DNA of 64,000 nt, taken from positions 218,037-282,036 of the forward strand of contig NZ_JBGCCT010000013.1 of the NCBI RefSeq assembly GCF_041260665.1, written 5' to 3'. The DNA is from Catenulispora sp. GP43 (GTDB lineage: Bacteria > Actinomycetota > Actinomycetes > Streptomycetales > Catenulisporaceae). The notes under the pieces are model-generated. The model saw only the letters and a list, made by a program, of their open reading frames with translations. It was not told the DNA's origin and made no database searches. Below, in pieces: positions 1-8,215 of this stretch. Position numbers and translations under genes: made by a program. Position 1 is the first letter of the stretch; each line of letters starts with the position of its first letter.

Positions 1-2
1 CC

Positions 3-2075
3 GCCACCGGCGATCTTCGGGTGCTGACCACCAGCCGGGCGCCGCTGGCGATCGCCGCCGAACAGCTGTATCCACTCGGTGAACTCCGCGCCGCCGACGC
101 CGCGCGGCTGTTCACCGAACGAGCCCTGGCCGCACGGCCCGGCGCGCGGCTGGACGAGCAGGTCATCGCCCGGATCGTGCGCAGACTCGACGGGCTGCCG
201 CTGGCGATCGAGCTGGCCGCGGCGAAGGTGAGGATCATGGCCGTCGAAGACATCGACCGGCGGCTGCAGGACCGGTTCGCGTTGCTGCGCGGCGCCGGCC
301 GCGGCGCCCCGGACCGGCATCAAGGGCTGCTGACCGTCATCGAATGGTCGTGGAACCTGCTCAACGGGCAGCAGCAGCGGGCGCTGCGGGCGCTGGCGCT
401 GTTCCACGACGGATTCACACTGGACGCCGCCGAATCAGTACTCGCGCACGTCAGCGGAGAATCAGCACTCGGCGAAGCGGCCGTGATCGACGCGGTGCAG
501 GGGCTGGTCGACCAGTCGCTGGTGACGGTGCGCGAAGGACCGGCCGGCGGCGTGCGGTACCGGATGCTGGAGACCGTGCGCGAATACGGCCGGATGCAGC
601 TGGCGCGCGCCGGCGAACAGGACCGGGCGCGTGCCGCGCAGCGCCGCTGGGCTGTGGAGTATGTGGCGGCGCGGCGGCTGCGATTCGCCGGGGCCGGGCA
701 GTTCGAGGCGATCGGCGCGCTCGGGGAGGAGGAGACGAACCTGGCTGATGAGCTGCGCGGCGCTATCGCCGACGGTGACTGTGAGTCGCTGGTGGCTTTG
801 TTGGCGGCGTTGGGCACGATGTGGATGATGCGCGGGGAGCATATTCGGCTGCTGGTTGTCGGCGGCGCGGTCCGTGACGCGTTGTGGGAGTGGGTGCCGC
901 CGCCGGCGTTGGCTGATGTGGCGCGGGCGGCGGTGGCGATCACGTTGAACATTTCGTTGGCGCTGTCCGGGGAGCGTGCGGACCTGTTCGAGGTGCTGCG
1001 GCGGCTGGGGCCGGCCAGCGGCGAGGATGCGTATGTCGCGGCTCTGGTTCAGGTGTTGCTGACGTGTGCTCCGGCGGTCGATGAGGCTTTCCCCGCGCGG
1101 CTGGGTGAGTTGGCGGCGTCGCCGGATCGGCATGTGGGTTCGGTGGCGGCGTTGTGGCTGAGTCGGCACTGCGAGAACGAGGGTGATCTGGCCGGTGCGC
1201 TGTCGGCGGCGCAGCGGGTGCTGGAGTTGGCGCAGTCGCAGCCGGTCGCCGAGGTGGGGCCGTGGGCGGCGGCGCTGCCGCATGCGCTGCTGGCGGAGCT
1301 TTCGATGCAGCTCGGCGACACCGACGCTGCGGTCGCTCATGCGGTGGCGGCGCTGCCGGTGGCCGAGCGGCTCGGCGCCAACGATGATGAGGCGCAGCTG
1401 CGGGCGCTGCTGGTGCTGTGTGACATCGGTGCGGGCCGGCTGGAGGCGGCCCGGGCCCAGTTGGCGCGGATCGACGGCATCGAGGTGCGGGCGGCGTCGT
1501 TCGGCACGGACGTGTTCCGGCACATCTGCCGGGCCGAGCTGCTGCTGGCCGACGGCGCGGCCGAGGCGGGGCTGCGGCTGTATCGGGAATGTGCGCGGCG
1601 GATGCACCAGACCGAGGTTCCTGATGTCATGCGGACCGGGACCGAGTTGTGGAGCTACTTCGGGGACGCGTTGGTGTTGAACGCGCACGCCTGGTACGGG
1701 CAGTCCGCTGATGAGCTGGCGTGCGGGGCGGCGATGTTCGTGGCGTGCCGGGACAGCGCGTGCCGGGTGCTGACCGTCGACAACGAGCGCCTGGACTATC
1801 CGGCTGCCGGGTTGCTGCTGTTTTCGCTGGGGGCGTGGGCGCTGCTGCGCGGGGCCGCGCCGGCGGCCGATGCGGTGCGGCTGCTGGTGCTGGCTGAGGC
1901 GTTCGCGTACAACCGGATGCTGCCGACGATGGCGTGGGAGAAGATCGTGGCGGTTGCGGAGAAGGCGTGGCCTGGTGGGCTTGGGCGGTTGCGGGCGCAG
2001 TATGCGGGGCGCCGCCCGCCGGCGCTGCTGGATGAGGCGCGGGCGGCGGCGTGGCGGCTGCCGGACGGATCGTAG
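3..2075 (+). CDS. NB-ARC/TPR transcriptional regulator, C-terminal part (5' end outside window)
   Basis: The reading frame is open from base 3, so the gene begins before the window. The first visible residues (RVLTTSRAPL, then GLPLAIELAAA near residue 70) are the sensor-1 and GxP motifs of an NB-ARC (STAND) ATPase. A winged-helix segment follows (LETVREYGRMQL), then about 450 residues of Ala/Leu-rich helical repeats resembling TPRs. This is the layout of AfsR/SARP or LuxR-type signal-integrating activators, which use ATP-dependent oligomerisation to activate transcription. The Walker A motif and any DNA-binding domain would lie upstream, so the subclass cannot be decided. The stop codon falls in a 9-bp tandem repeat, and a DrrAB exporter gene pair converges from the other strand. 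Confidence 0.8.
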   Translation, partial: ATGDLRVLTTSRAPLAIAAEQLYPLGELRAADAARLFTERALAARPGARLDEQVIARIVRRLDGLPLAIELAAAKVRIMAVEDIDRRLQDRFALLRGAGRGAPDRHQGLLTVIEWSWNLLNGQQQRALRALALFHDGFTLDAAESVLAHVSGESALGEAAVIDAVQGLVDQSLVTVREGPAGGVRYRMLETVREYGRMQLARAGEQDRARAAQRRWAVEYVAARRLRFAGAGQFEAIGALGEEETNLADELRGAIADGDCESLVALLAALGTMWMMRGEHIRLLVVGGAVRDALWEWVPPPALADVARAAVAITLNISLALSGERADLFEVLRRLGPASGEDAYVAALVQVLLTCAPAVDEAFPARLGELAASPDRHVGSVAALWLSRHCENEGDLAGALSAAQRVLELAQSQPVAEVGPWAAALPHALLAELSMQLGDTDAAVAHAVAALPVAERLGANDDEAQLRALLVLCDIGAGRLEAARAQLARIDGIEVRAASFGTDVFRHICRAELLLADGAAEAGLRLYRECARRMHQTEVPDVMRTGTELWSYFGDALVLNAHAWYGQSADELACGAAMFVACRDSACRVLTVDNERLDYPAAGLLLFSLGAWALLRGAAPAADAVRLLVLAEAFAYNRMLPTMAWEKIVAVAEKAWPGGLGRLRAQYAGRRPPALLDEARAAAWRLPDGS

Positions 2076-2098
2076 GGAACGTAGGGAACGTAGGGCTG
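2072..2098. repeat. 9-bp tandem repeat GTAGGGAAC, about 2.6 copies
   Basis: Two perfect copies and a partial third copy overlap the stop codon of the regulator gene and fill the short gap to the convergent permease gene. No hairpin is evident. Confidence 0.7.
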
Positions 2099-2112
2099 GC
2101 CGGGGCCGGGTT

Positions 2113-2976
2113 TCACAGGCTCCGGCGGTAGCCGCGGGTCGACAGTGGCGCGAAGACGGCGATGACGGCGGCGCAGGCCAGCAGGGTCCAGCCGACCTCG
2201 GCGCTGACGGTGCCGTGGTTGGCCAGCGCCCGGGTCCCGGACACCAGGTGCGACACCGGGTTGATCTTCACGAAGTCGGCGAGCCAGCGCGGCAGCGTCT
2301 GTACCGGCACGAACGCGTTCGACAGGAACGTCAGCGGGAACAGGATCAGCATCGAGATGCCCTGCACCGACTTGGCGCTGGAGGTGATGGTGCCGAGCCA
2401 GGTGAAGATCCAGGCCAGGGACCAGCCGGTGACGATCGCCAGCAGCATCGCGCCGGCCACCCCGAGCACGCCGCCGCCGGGCCGGTAGCCGATGAGCAGC
2501 CCGGCGACGAACGTCAGCCCGGAGGCGATGAGGTAGCGCACCAGGTCGGCGATCATCGGGCCGGCCAGCGGCGCGATCCGCGCCATCGGCAGCGACTTGA
2601 ACCGGTCGAACACGCCCTTGTCCATGTCCTCCCGCAGCTGCACCCCCGTGGACATGCAGGTGGTCAGGACGGTCTGGGCGACGATGCCGGGGATCAGCAC
2701 CGGCAGATAGGCGCTCACCCCGCCGGAGATCGCGCCGCCGAAGATGTACGCGAACATCGCGGTGAACAGCAGCGGCTGGATCGTGACGTCGAAGAACTGC
2801 TCGGGGTTGCGGCGCATCTTCTTCAGCGCCCGCCAGGCCATGATCAGGGTTTGGGTGCCGATCTCGGCGGGGGTGCCGTGCGCGCGGGCGGCGGCGACGG
2901 CCGCGGCCGGGTCGACGATGTGTGCCGCCTCTGGCTTGGCGGGCAGTGTGGGCGTGGAGGCGGAGGCGGTGGTCAC
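2113..2976 (-). CDS. ABC-2 type transporter permease, DrrB family
   Basis: 287 residues with a soluble N-terminus of about 65 residues and roughly six hydrophobic segments. The sequence pattern (RNPEQFFDVTIQPLLFTAMF, later GFAV-like NAFVPVQTLPRWL and NPVSHLVSGTRAL) is that of the daunorubicin-resistance DrrB and ABC-2 permease family. It would form the membrane channel of a drug or lipid exporter with the ATPase encoded just upstream. The GTG start overlaps the ATPase stop codon as GTGA, so the pair is translationally coupled. The substrate cannot be read from sequence. DrrAB relatives export anthracyclines, but many act on unknown metabolites. Confidence 0.9.
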   Translation of the reverse strand: MTTASASTPTLPAKPEAAHIVDPAAAVAAARAHGTPAEIGTQTLIMAWRALKKMRRNPEQFFDVTIQPLLFTAMFAYIFGGAISGGVSAYLPVLIPGIVAQTVLTTCMSTGVQLREDMDKGVFDRFKSLPMARIAPLAGPMIADLVRYLIASGLTFVAGLLIGYRPGGGVLGVAGAMLLAIVTGWSLAWIFTWLGTITSSAKSVQGISMLILFPLTFLSNAFVPVQTLPRWLADFVKINPVSHLVSGTRALANHGTVSAEVGWTLLACAAVIAVFAPLSTRGYRRSL

Positions 2977-3998
2977 TGGGTCTCCCGGGCGGTGTGGTCG
3001 GCGGGGTTCGGGACGGCGCTGCCGCCATCGGGGTCGTCATCCGTGCGGTTGTCATCGGTGCCGTGGCCGGTGAGGGCGAGGAACACCTCGTCCAGCGTCG
3101 GCTGCGCCACGCTGACCGACGCGATCGACACTCCGGCCTCCCGCAGCGCGATGAGCACGTCCGCGGCACGGTCGGCGGTGTCCAGCGGCACGTTCATGCG
3201 GCCGGACTCCGGGGTCAGCACCGCCTCGGCGCCGGCGACGCGCGTCACGACCTGCCGGGCCGTCCCGGTGTCGGCGCCGGCGGCCAGGTGCAGCTGCAGC
3301 GTGGAGTTGCCGACCGAGGCCTTCAGCTGCTCCGGCGTGCCCTCGGCGACCTTGCGGCCCCGGTCCAGGACCGCGATGCGCCCGGCCAGCTGGTCGGCCT
3401 CGTCGAGGTACTGGGTGGTGAGCAGCACCGTGCAGCCTTCGGTGACCAGGTTCCGGATCGTGTCCCACATCTGTCCGCGGGTCCGCGGGTCCAGACCCGT
3501 CGTCGGCTCGTCCAGGAAGATCAGCGGCGGCCGGGTGATCAGGCTCGCCGCCAGATCCAGGCGCCGCCGCATCCCGCCGGAGAACTGCGCGATCGGCCGG
3601 TCCGCGGCCTCCTCCAGGTCGAACTGGCCCAGCAGCCGCCGTGCGGTGGCGCGCGCGTCGGCCGAACGCAGCCCCTGCAGCCGCCCGAACATCCACAGGT
3701 TCTCCACGGCGGTCATGTCCTCATCGACGGACGCGTACTGGCCGGTGATCCCGATCAGCTGCCTGATCCGGTGCGGCTCCCGCGCCACATCCACCCCGAA
3801 CACCCGGGCGGCGCCGCCGTCGATCGGCAGCAGCGTGGCCAGCATCCGCAGCGCCGTGGTCTTCCCGGCGCCGTTCGGGCCCAGCACCCCGAAGATCTCC
3901 CCCTGGCGCACCTGCAGGTCGATACCGTCGACCGCACGGAACTTCCCGAACTCTTTGCGCAACCCGGCCGCCTCGACGGCGCTGGTGGCTGTGGTCAT
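2973..3998 (-). CDS. ABC transporter ATP-binding protein, DrrA family
   Basis: 341 residues, the usual DrrA length. Walker A is GPNGAGKT (about residues 40-47), the signature is FSGGMRRRLD, and Walker B is LIFLDEPTTGLD. The switch position reads TTQYLDEAD, with Gln in place of the usual His, which is normal for DrrA proteins. The C-terminal 100 residues match the DrrA-specific regulatory domain (QPTLDEVFLALTG), followed by a short acidic tail. A GAAGGAG ribosome binding site lies 7-8 bases before the ATG. It powers export through the overlapping permease gene. No regulator gene adjoins it on the same strand. Confidence 0.92.
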   Translation of the reverse strand: MTTATSAVEAAGLRKEFGKFRAVDGIDLQVRQGEIFGVLGPNGAGKTTALRMLATLLPIDGGAARVFGVDVAREPHRIRQLIGITGQYASVDEDMTAVENLWMFGRLQGLRSADARATARRLLGQFDLEEAADRPIAQFSGGMRRRLDLAASLITRPPLIFLDEPTTGLDPRTRGQMWDTIRNLVTEGCTVLLTTQYLDEADQLAGRIAVLDRGRKVAEGTPEQLKASVGNSTLQLHLAAGADTGTARQVVTRVAGAEAVLTPESGRMNVPLDTADRAADVLIALREAGVSIASVSVAQPTLDEVFLALTGHGTDDNRTDDDPDGGSAVPNPADHTARETQ

Positions 3999-4057
3999 GT
4001 CGTCGCACTCCTTCGTACCCTGGCGGGCTCAGGGCCGAAGGTAGGTGCGGCCGGCTT

Positions 4058-4124
4058 CACGGCGGCAACACGGCGGCAACACGGCGGTTTCACCGCGACC
4101 GGCTGAGCGGCTGAGCGGCTGAGC
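4058..4124. repeat. Two short tandem repeats upstream of drrA-like gene
   Basis: Positions 4058-4090 hold three 11-bp units (CACGGCGGCAA twice, then CACGGCGGTTT). Positions 4101-4124 hold three perfect GGCTGAGC units. They occupy the gap between the TPR gene end and the DrrA start and may carry its promoter, though I see no clear -10 or -35. Confidence 0.65.
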
Positions 4125-4159
4125 GGCAGACCGGCATGCCGGCAAGTGGCGCCGGGCTG

Positions 4160-6088
4160 TTACCTGTCTTTGCGGCGCGTCCACCTGCGCAGCAGCGACT
4201 CCTTCAGCTGGTCGGTGTCGACGACGTCCGCGGCCTGCCGCTGCACGTCCAGGGCTTTGCGTGCCTGACGCGCGATCTTGCGGTCGGCGGCCGGGCAGAT
4301 CAGCAGGATCCGCGCCAGGGGGTCGTGCAGCTGGGTCGGCCGCCGCCCGAGCGCCTCGGCCGCGTGCAGGTACCGGCGCCCGATCACCTCGGCGACGTCC
4401 GCACGCTGCGCCGGGAAACGCCAAGCGCTGACGCACAACGCGAACGCCGCCGCCTCAACAGTCCAGTCCTCAGGCCCGAACAACAGACGCAACAGCAGCG
4501 CGCGCCGCCCGGAGTCGGCCCACGGCTGCTCGGGGCGGTGATGCAGGATGCCGACACACACCCAGACCTGCGCCAGCCGCTGCCAGGTCAGCGGGTGTTC
4601 GCGGTTCACCTTCACCCACGAGGGGTTTGTTGGTGGCGGCATGTGGGCGAGTAGTCCCAGCAGGTCGTCGGCGTTCAGTGTGGCGAATCCGGCGGCCTGG
4701 TCGTAGGCGACGAGCGGGTCGGCCCAGATGCCGCCTCCGACGTCGTGGACGAGTTCGAGTGCTTCGGCGCCGGGTGGTGGCACTGTCGCGGTGGCGTGTG
4801 TTCCGTCGTAGCTCCACAGCGGCGTGCCGAACTGTGTGGTCATCGGGGTGCGGGGGTCTGGTTCGATGATCGGCCCGAGTTGGATCGAGGCTTGGGGGAA
4901 GCGGGTGCGGTGCAGCGTCATCGGGGTCGGCGCTTCCAGGGAGGTCATGTATGACTGGGCGCTGGTGACCTGGCCTTCGCCTGATTCCTCGATCCGTGCC
5001 AGTTCCCCGTAGCTGGCGCAGATCGCCTCGGTCGGGGGCGGGACGAGCATGAGCCACGGCATACCGTCGCAGGCCCGGGACAGGCAGCGGCGGATGTAGG
5101 CGGATTCCGGGTTGGCTGCGGACAGGTCTGCGAGCTGTATCAGGGGTGCGGCGTCCGGGATGTGGTTCACCGGGTCGCCGCTGCCGCTGCCGCTGCCGCC
5201 GGTTCCGGTTCCGGTGCTGGTGCGGAACCGGGCGGCCAGCAGCGCGGCCTGCACTTTCGGCTTCGGCGCGGAGCCCTTCAGGGCCGCGGCCCGCTCGGCC
5301 CAGCGTAGCGACTGCGGGAAGTCGCCCTGGTCGAAGGTGATGTCGGCGAGGTCCAGCAGGAGGTCGGCATTGGCGGGGGTCCGGGTGGTGGCGCGGGTCC
5401 ACGCTTCGATCGCCTCGGCGGGCCGGCCGGCGTCGCGGTAGGCGTACCCGAGCATGATCAGCGTGTGTTGTGAGGGCACGCCTTCGGTCTGGTTGTCCCG
5501 TTCCACCGCGGCCTGGCACCAGGCGATGGCGTCGTCGTGCGCGCCGAGCCGCCTGGCCAGCGCCGATGCCGCACACAGCACGTCGGCGCGAATGTCGGGG
5601 CGGGCTGCGGCGGCGCGTGCCAGCGCCAGCCACGGCTGTGCGGCGCGCGCCGTGGGTTCCGGTGCGGGGTTGCCGATCGCTTGCCAGACGGTGGTGATGG
5701 CGCGGCCGATGCTGATTTCTGGCAGTGTCGCCGCCAGGTCTGGGCTGAACCAGGGGGCTGCGGCCCAGGGCTTGGCCGGGTTGGCTGCGGTCAGGCTGCC
5801 GAGCAGTTCCACGGCCTGGGGTATCTGTCCCTGGCCCGGCAGCAGCGCGGTGATCGCGGCTGCGTTGCCGGGGGCGACGCTGCCTCCGTCGCCGGCGAAC
5901 ATCGCGCGTGCGGCGTCGAAGGAGCCTGCGGCTTCGGCGAGGTCGTTCAGGCAGGTGTAGGCCGCCTGCAGGGACGGGTCGTGGTCGAGGGCGCGGGCCA
6001 GGTGGACGGCGGCGTGGGCGAGGTCGCCGGCTGCCAGGTTGCTGCGGCTGCGCTGTACTTCGAGGTCGGCGCCTGTGTGGTCGGGCAT
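4160..6088 (-). CDS. Tetratricopeptide-repeat protein, function unknown
   Basis: 642 residues. The N-terminal half (about residues 10-300) consists of TPR-like helical pairs; clear units read MLGYAYRDAGRPAEAIEAW and LADITFDQGDFPQSLRWAERA. A Gly/Ser/Thr-rich linker near residue 300 leads to a C-terminal domain of about 330 residues with many Trp residues that I do not recognise. There is no signal peptide or membrane segment, so it is probably cytoplasmic. It starts 53 bases after the HEAT-repeat gene ends on the same strand, suggesting one operon of two protein-protein interaction scaffolds. The ATG at 6088 fits the start of the repeat region. No enzymatic motif is visible. Confidence 0.75.
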   Translation of the reverse strand: MPDHTGADLEVQRSRSNLAAGDLAHAAVHLARALDHDPSLQAAYTCLNDLAEAAGSFDAARAMFAGDGGSVAPGNAAAITALLPGQGQIPQAVELLGSLTAANPAKPWAAAPWFSPDLAATLPEISIGRAITTVWQAIGNPAPEPTARAAQPWLALARAAAARPDIRADVLCAASALARRLGAHDDAIAWCQAAVERDNQTEGVPSQHTLIMLGYAYRDAGRPAEAIEAWTRATTRTPANADLLLDLADITFDQGDFPQSLRWAERAAALKGSAPKPKVQAALLAARFRTSTGTGTGGSGSGSGDPVNHIPDAAPLIQLADLSAANPESAYIRRCLSRACDGMPWLMLVPPPTEAICASYGELARIEESGEGQVTSAQSYMTSLEAPTPMTLHRTRFPQASIQLGPIIEPDPRTPMTTQFGTPLWSYDGTHATATVPPPGAEALELVHDVGGGIWADPLVAYDQAAGFATLNADDLLGLLAHMPPPTNPSWVKVNREHPLTWQRLAQVWVCVGILHHRPEQPWADSGRRALLLRLLFGPEDWTVEAAAFALCVSAWRFPAQRADVAEVIGRRYLHAAEALGRRPTQLHDPLARILLICPAADRKIARQARKALDVQRQAADVVDTDQLKESLLRRWTRRKDR

Positions 6089-6141
6089 GGTTGCGGATCA
6101 TATTCGGTGGGGCGCGGGTCCTGGGGGTGGTTGTCTTGAAG

Positions 6142-8118
6142 TCAGATCGCGGCACGAGCCAGGCGCACCGCCTCGTCGTCCTCGGCGATGCCGCGCCAGC
6201 CGCCGCTGTAGATCAGGCGCTCGCTGCTTGCGACCATGTCCTCCAGCAGCGGCCGGAACTGCGCTGCGTCCGCGCCGAGCGCCGGCAGGTAGCGCAGGAC
6301 CTGCCGGGAGATCGGCAGCTGGCGGCCGTGGCGCAGCGGATCGAGTGCGGTGTCGAAGACGCGCAGGCACAGCGTCGGGTCGCCGGTGATGCGCCAGTGC
6401 GCGTGGGCGGCCTCGATGCCGGTCCAGGTCGGCCAGTACTGCGGCTTGGCATCGAGCATGGTCGCGAAGCCCTCGGCCAGCTGCGCCCCGTCGGGGCCGA
6501 GGGCGGCGGCTCGGCGGAACGTAAGCGCCGGGCCGGACAGGCCCCGTTCGACACTGAGCGCGGCAAGCAGCGGGACTGGATCGCCGGTGACGCGCAGATA
6601 GGCCCAGGCTGCGGCTTCGGCGCCCGGCAGCGGTGAGGTTCCGACGCGGTGGAGGTCTTCCGCAGCCTCGGTGGCGTGTGGTCCCAGTACGCCGAGGACG
6701 TTGCACGCCAGCTCGGGGTGCGGCGAGTCCAGCAGGGCCCTCAGCTCCGGCAGCGCGGCCGCCGCGGCGGGGCCGAAGCCGGCGAGGGTCTCGGTGAGAT
6801 GGTGCAGGCCGGGGGTGGTGGTTTCGTGGGCGAGTCGGCGGCGCATGGCCGGCAGCAGGGCTTCGGCGTGCTGCCGCATCGGGGCCAGGACGTCGAGCAG
6901 GCCCGGCAGGTCGGTGACCATGAACGGTACGACCTCGGCCCCGTAGTGCATGCTGCTCGCGGCGAACCGCCGCAGTGTGCCATCGGCCTCGGTGGCTTCG
7001 ATGGCTTCGATGCCCGCGGCCAGGTCGGGGATCGCGCGGGCATCGCCGAGGACGGCCAGGGCCCACACGGCCCGGGTGGCGACCGCGTCGTCAGGGTCGT
7101 GCAGTGCGGCGGCGAGCAGGTCTGCGTACGGCTGCGCGCACCGCCCGGCGGCGGCGAGAAGGTGAGCGGCACCGAGGCGTACCTCGGCCAGGGGATGGCC
7201 CAGCAGTGCCGCGACGTCCGCAAGCAGCTCCGCCGTTGCGACACGCGAGCGCAGCATCACACCGCCGACCTGCATGAACACCGGCGCGCCGCTGGTGCGG
7301 ATCTCGTCATGGTTCAACGCCCACGTGGCGAACCGCTGCTGGAAATCGCGGTCGTCGACACGGTGGGAAACCCAAGTGGCCAGTTCACCGACAGTGGCGG
7401 CCCTGGCGAAATAGTCCTTCGCCACCAACGCCGGATCGGCGAGGGCCTCGAGGAGGTCGGCGGCGTCGGCGCGCGCCGGGGTCAGCTGGTGGCGCGCGAT
7501 CAGCCCGGCCAGGCGTGCGCGGCGATCGGTGCGGGTCGCCTCGTCCGCCCACGCGGCGACAGCGGCGCGGGCATCGGGCGGCAGCTGGGCCGACAGTTCC
7601 CCGAGCGAAAGCAGCAGCACGACGCGGACGCGGTGATCGGACTCGATCGGGAAGCGGCGACGTAGCGCATCGGTGATCTGGTCGGTGCCGCTGTCGTAGG
7701 CGGCGATGATGTCGGCTGCGGCTTCCCGGATGCCGGGCTTGGCGTCGTCGAGCAGGTCGATGAAGCGGACGAGGGCGTCCTGCATGGTCGCGCGCAGCAC
7801 TTGAGCGTGCGGCTGCGAGCGCCACGGCTCGCGGATGTCGAGCAGCAACGCGGCGAAGCGGCTCAGCATGTCCAGGATCGAGGGCCGATGTGCGATGGCT
7901 GGTTCGCAGGCCAGGTCGATGAGGATCGGTGCCGCTGCGGCGGCTGCCGGGTAGACGCAGCCGCCCTGGTGGTACAGCGACATGTCGAGTTTGTTGACCG
8001 CGTTGGCGTCTCCGGCCAGTGCCGCGTGCAGGTGTCCGGCGGTGTCGGTCGCCGGGCCGTAGGCGTGCTTGAGGTTGGGCCAGTCGACGGCGTCCACCGC
8101 GGCGGTGATGTGTTCCAC
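6142..8118 (-). CDS. HEAT-repeat protein
   Basis: 658 residues of Ala/Leu-rich helical hairpins typical of HEAT repeats. Clear units read EVRLGAAHLLAAAG and DAVATRAVWALAVLGD. The N-terminus (W-x-x-L-x-H-A-Y-G, residues 13-21) resembles that of the protein encoded at 14347-15300 (W-x-x-L-x-H-A-F-G), which is about half as long, so the two are probably paralogues. There is no catalytic signature, signal peptide or membrane segment. GTG at 8118 is the first start in a frame that matches the paralogue's N-terminus, but no strong ribosome binding site precedes it. It likely forms an operon with the downstream TPR gene. Confidence 0.78.
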   Translation of the reverse strand: MEHITAAVDAVDWPNLKHAYGPATDTAGHLHAALAGDANAVNKLDMSLYHQGGCVYPAAAAAAPILIDLACEPAIAHRPSILDMLSRFAALLLDIREPWRSQPHAQVLRATMQDALVRFIDLLDDAKPGIREAAADIIAAYDSGTDQITDALRRRFPIESDHRVRVVLLLSLGELSAQLPPDARAAVAAWADEATRTDRRARLAGLIARHQLTPARADAADLLEALADPALVAKDYFARAATVGELATWVSHRVDDRDFQQRFATWALNHDEIRTSGAPVFMQVGGVMLRSRVATAELLADVAALLGHPLAEVRLGAAHLLAAAGRCAQPYADLLAAALHDPDDAVATRAVWALAVLGDARAIPDLAAGIEAIEATEADGTLRRFAASSMHYGAEVVPFMVTDLPGLLDVLAPMRQHAEALLPAMRRRLAHETTTPGLHHLTETLAGFGPAAAAALPELRALLDSPHPELACNVLGVLGPHATEAAEDLHRVGTSPLPGAEAAAWAYLRVTGDPVPLLAALSVERGLSGPALTFRRAAALGPDGAQLAEGFATMLDAKPQYWPTWTGIEAAHAHWRITGDPTLCLRVFDTALDPLRHGRQLPISRQVLRYLPALGADAAQFRPLLEDMVASSERLIYSGGWRGIAEDDEAVRLARAAI

Positions 8119-8165
8119 GGGCGGTGAGAGTACGGGGCTGAGCTGGGCTGTCGCAATCGGATTGC

Positions 8166-8203
8166 GCGGCGGGCCGGGGCGGTGCGCCGCCCCGGCCCGC
8201 CGC
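8166..8203. terminator. Strong hairpin downstream of the cell-wall-binding protein gene
   Basis: Perfect 17-bp GC-only arms (8166-8182 and 8187-8203) enclose a TGCG loop, 13 bases past the stop codon of the minus-strand gene ending at 8216. There is no U tract, which is common for actinomycete terminators. Confidence 0.8.
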
Positions 8204-8215
8204 GGGCGAACGTGC

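Noticed and set aside
462..1688. Long antisense frame (408 codons) opposite the NB-ARC regulator, and similar long antisense frames throughout
   Set aside because: They are Arg/Pro/Ala-rich shadows produced by high-GC third codon positions; the opposite frame has clear domain motifs.
3419..3436. Defective switch residue in the DrrA-like ATPase (Gln instead of His)
   Set aside because: TTQYLDEAD is the normal form in DrrA proteins, so it is not a sign of inactivity.
2113..3998. Calling the DrrAB pair a drug-resistance or biosynthetic-cluster gene set
   Set aside because: No biosynthetic genes adjoin and DrrAB homologues are widespread; the substrate cannot be inferred.
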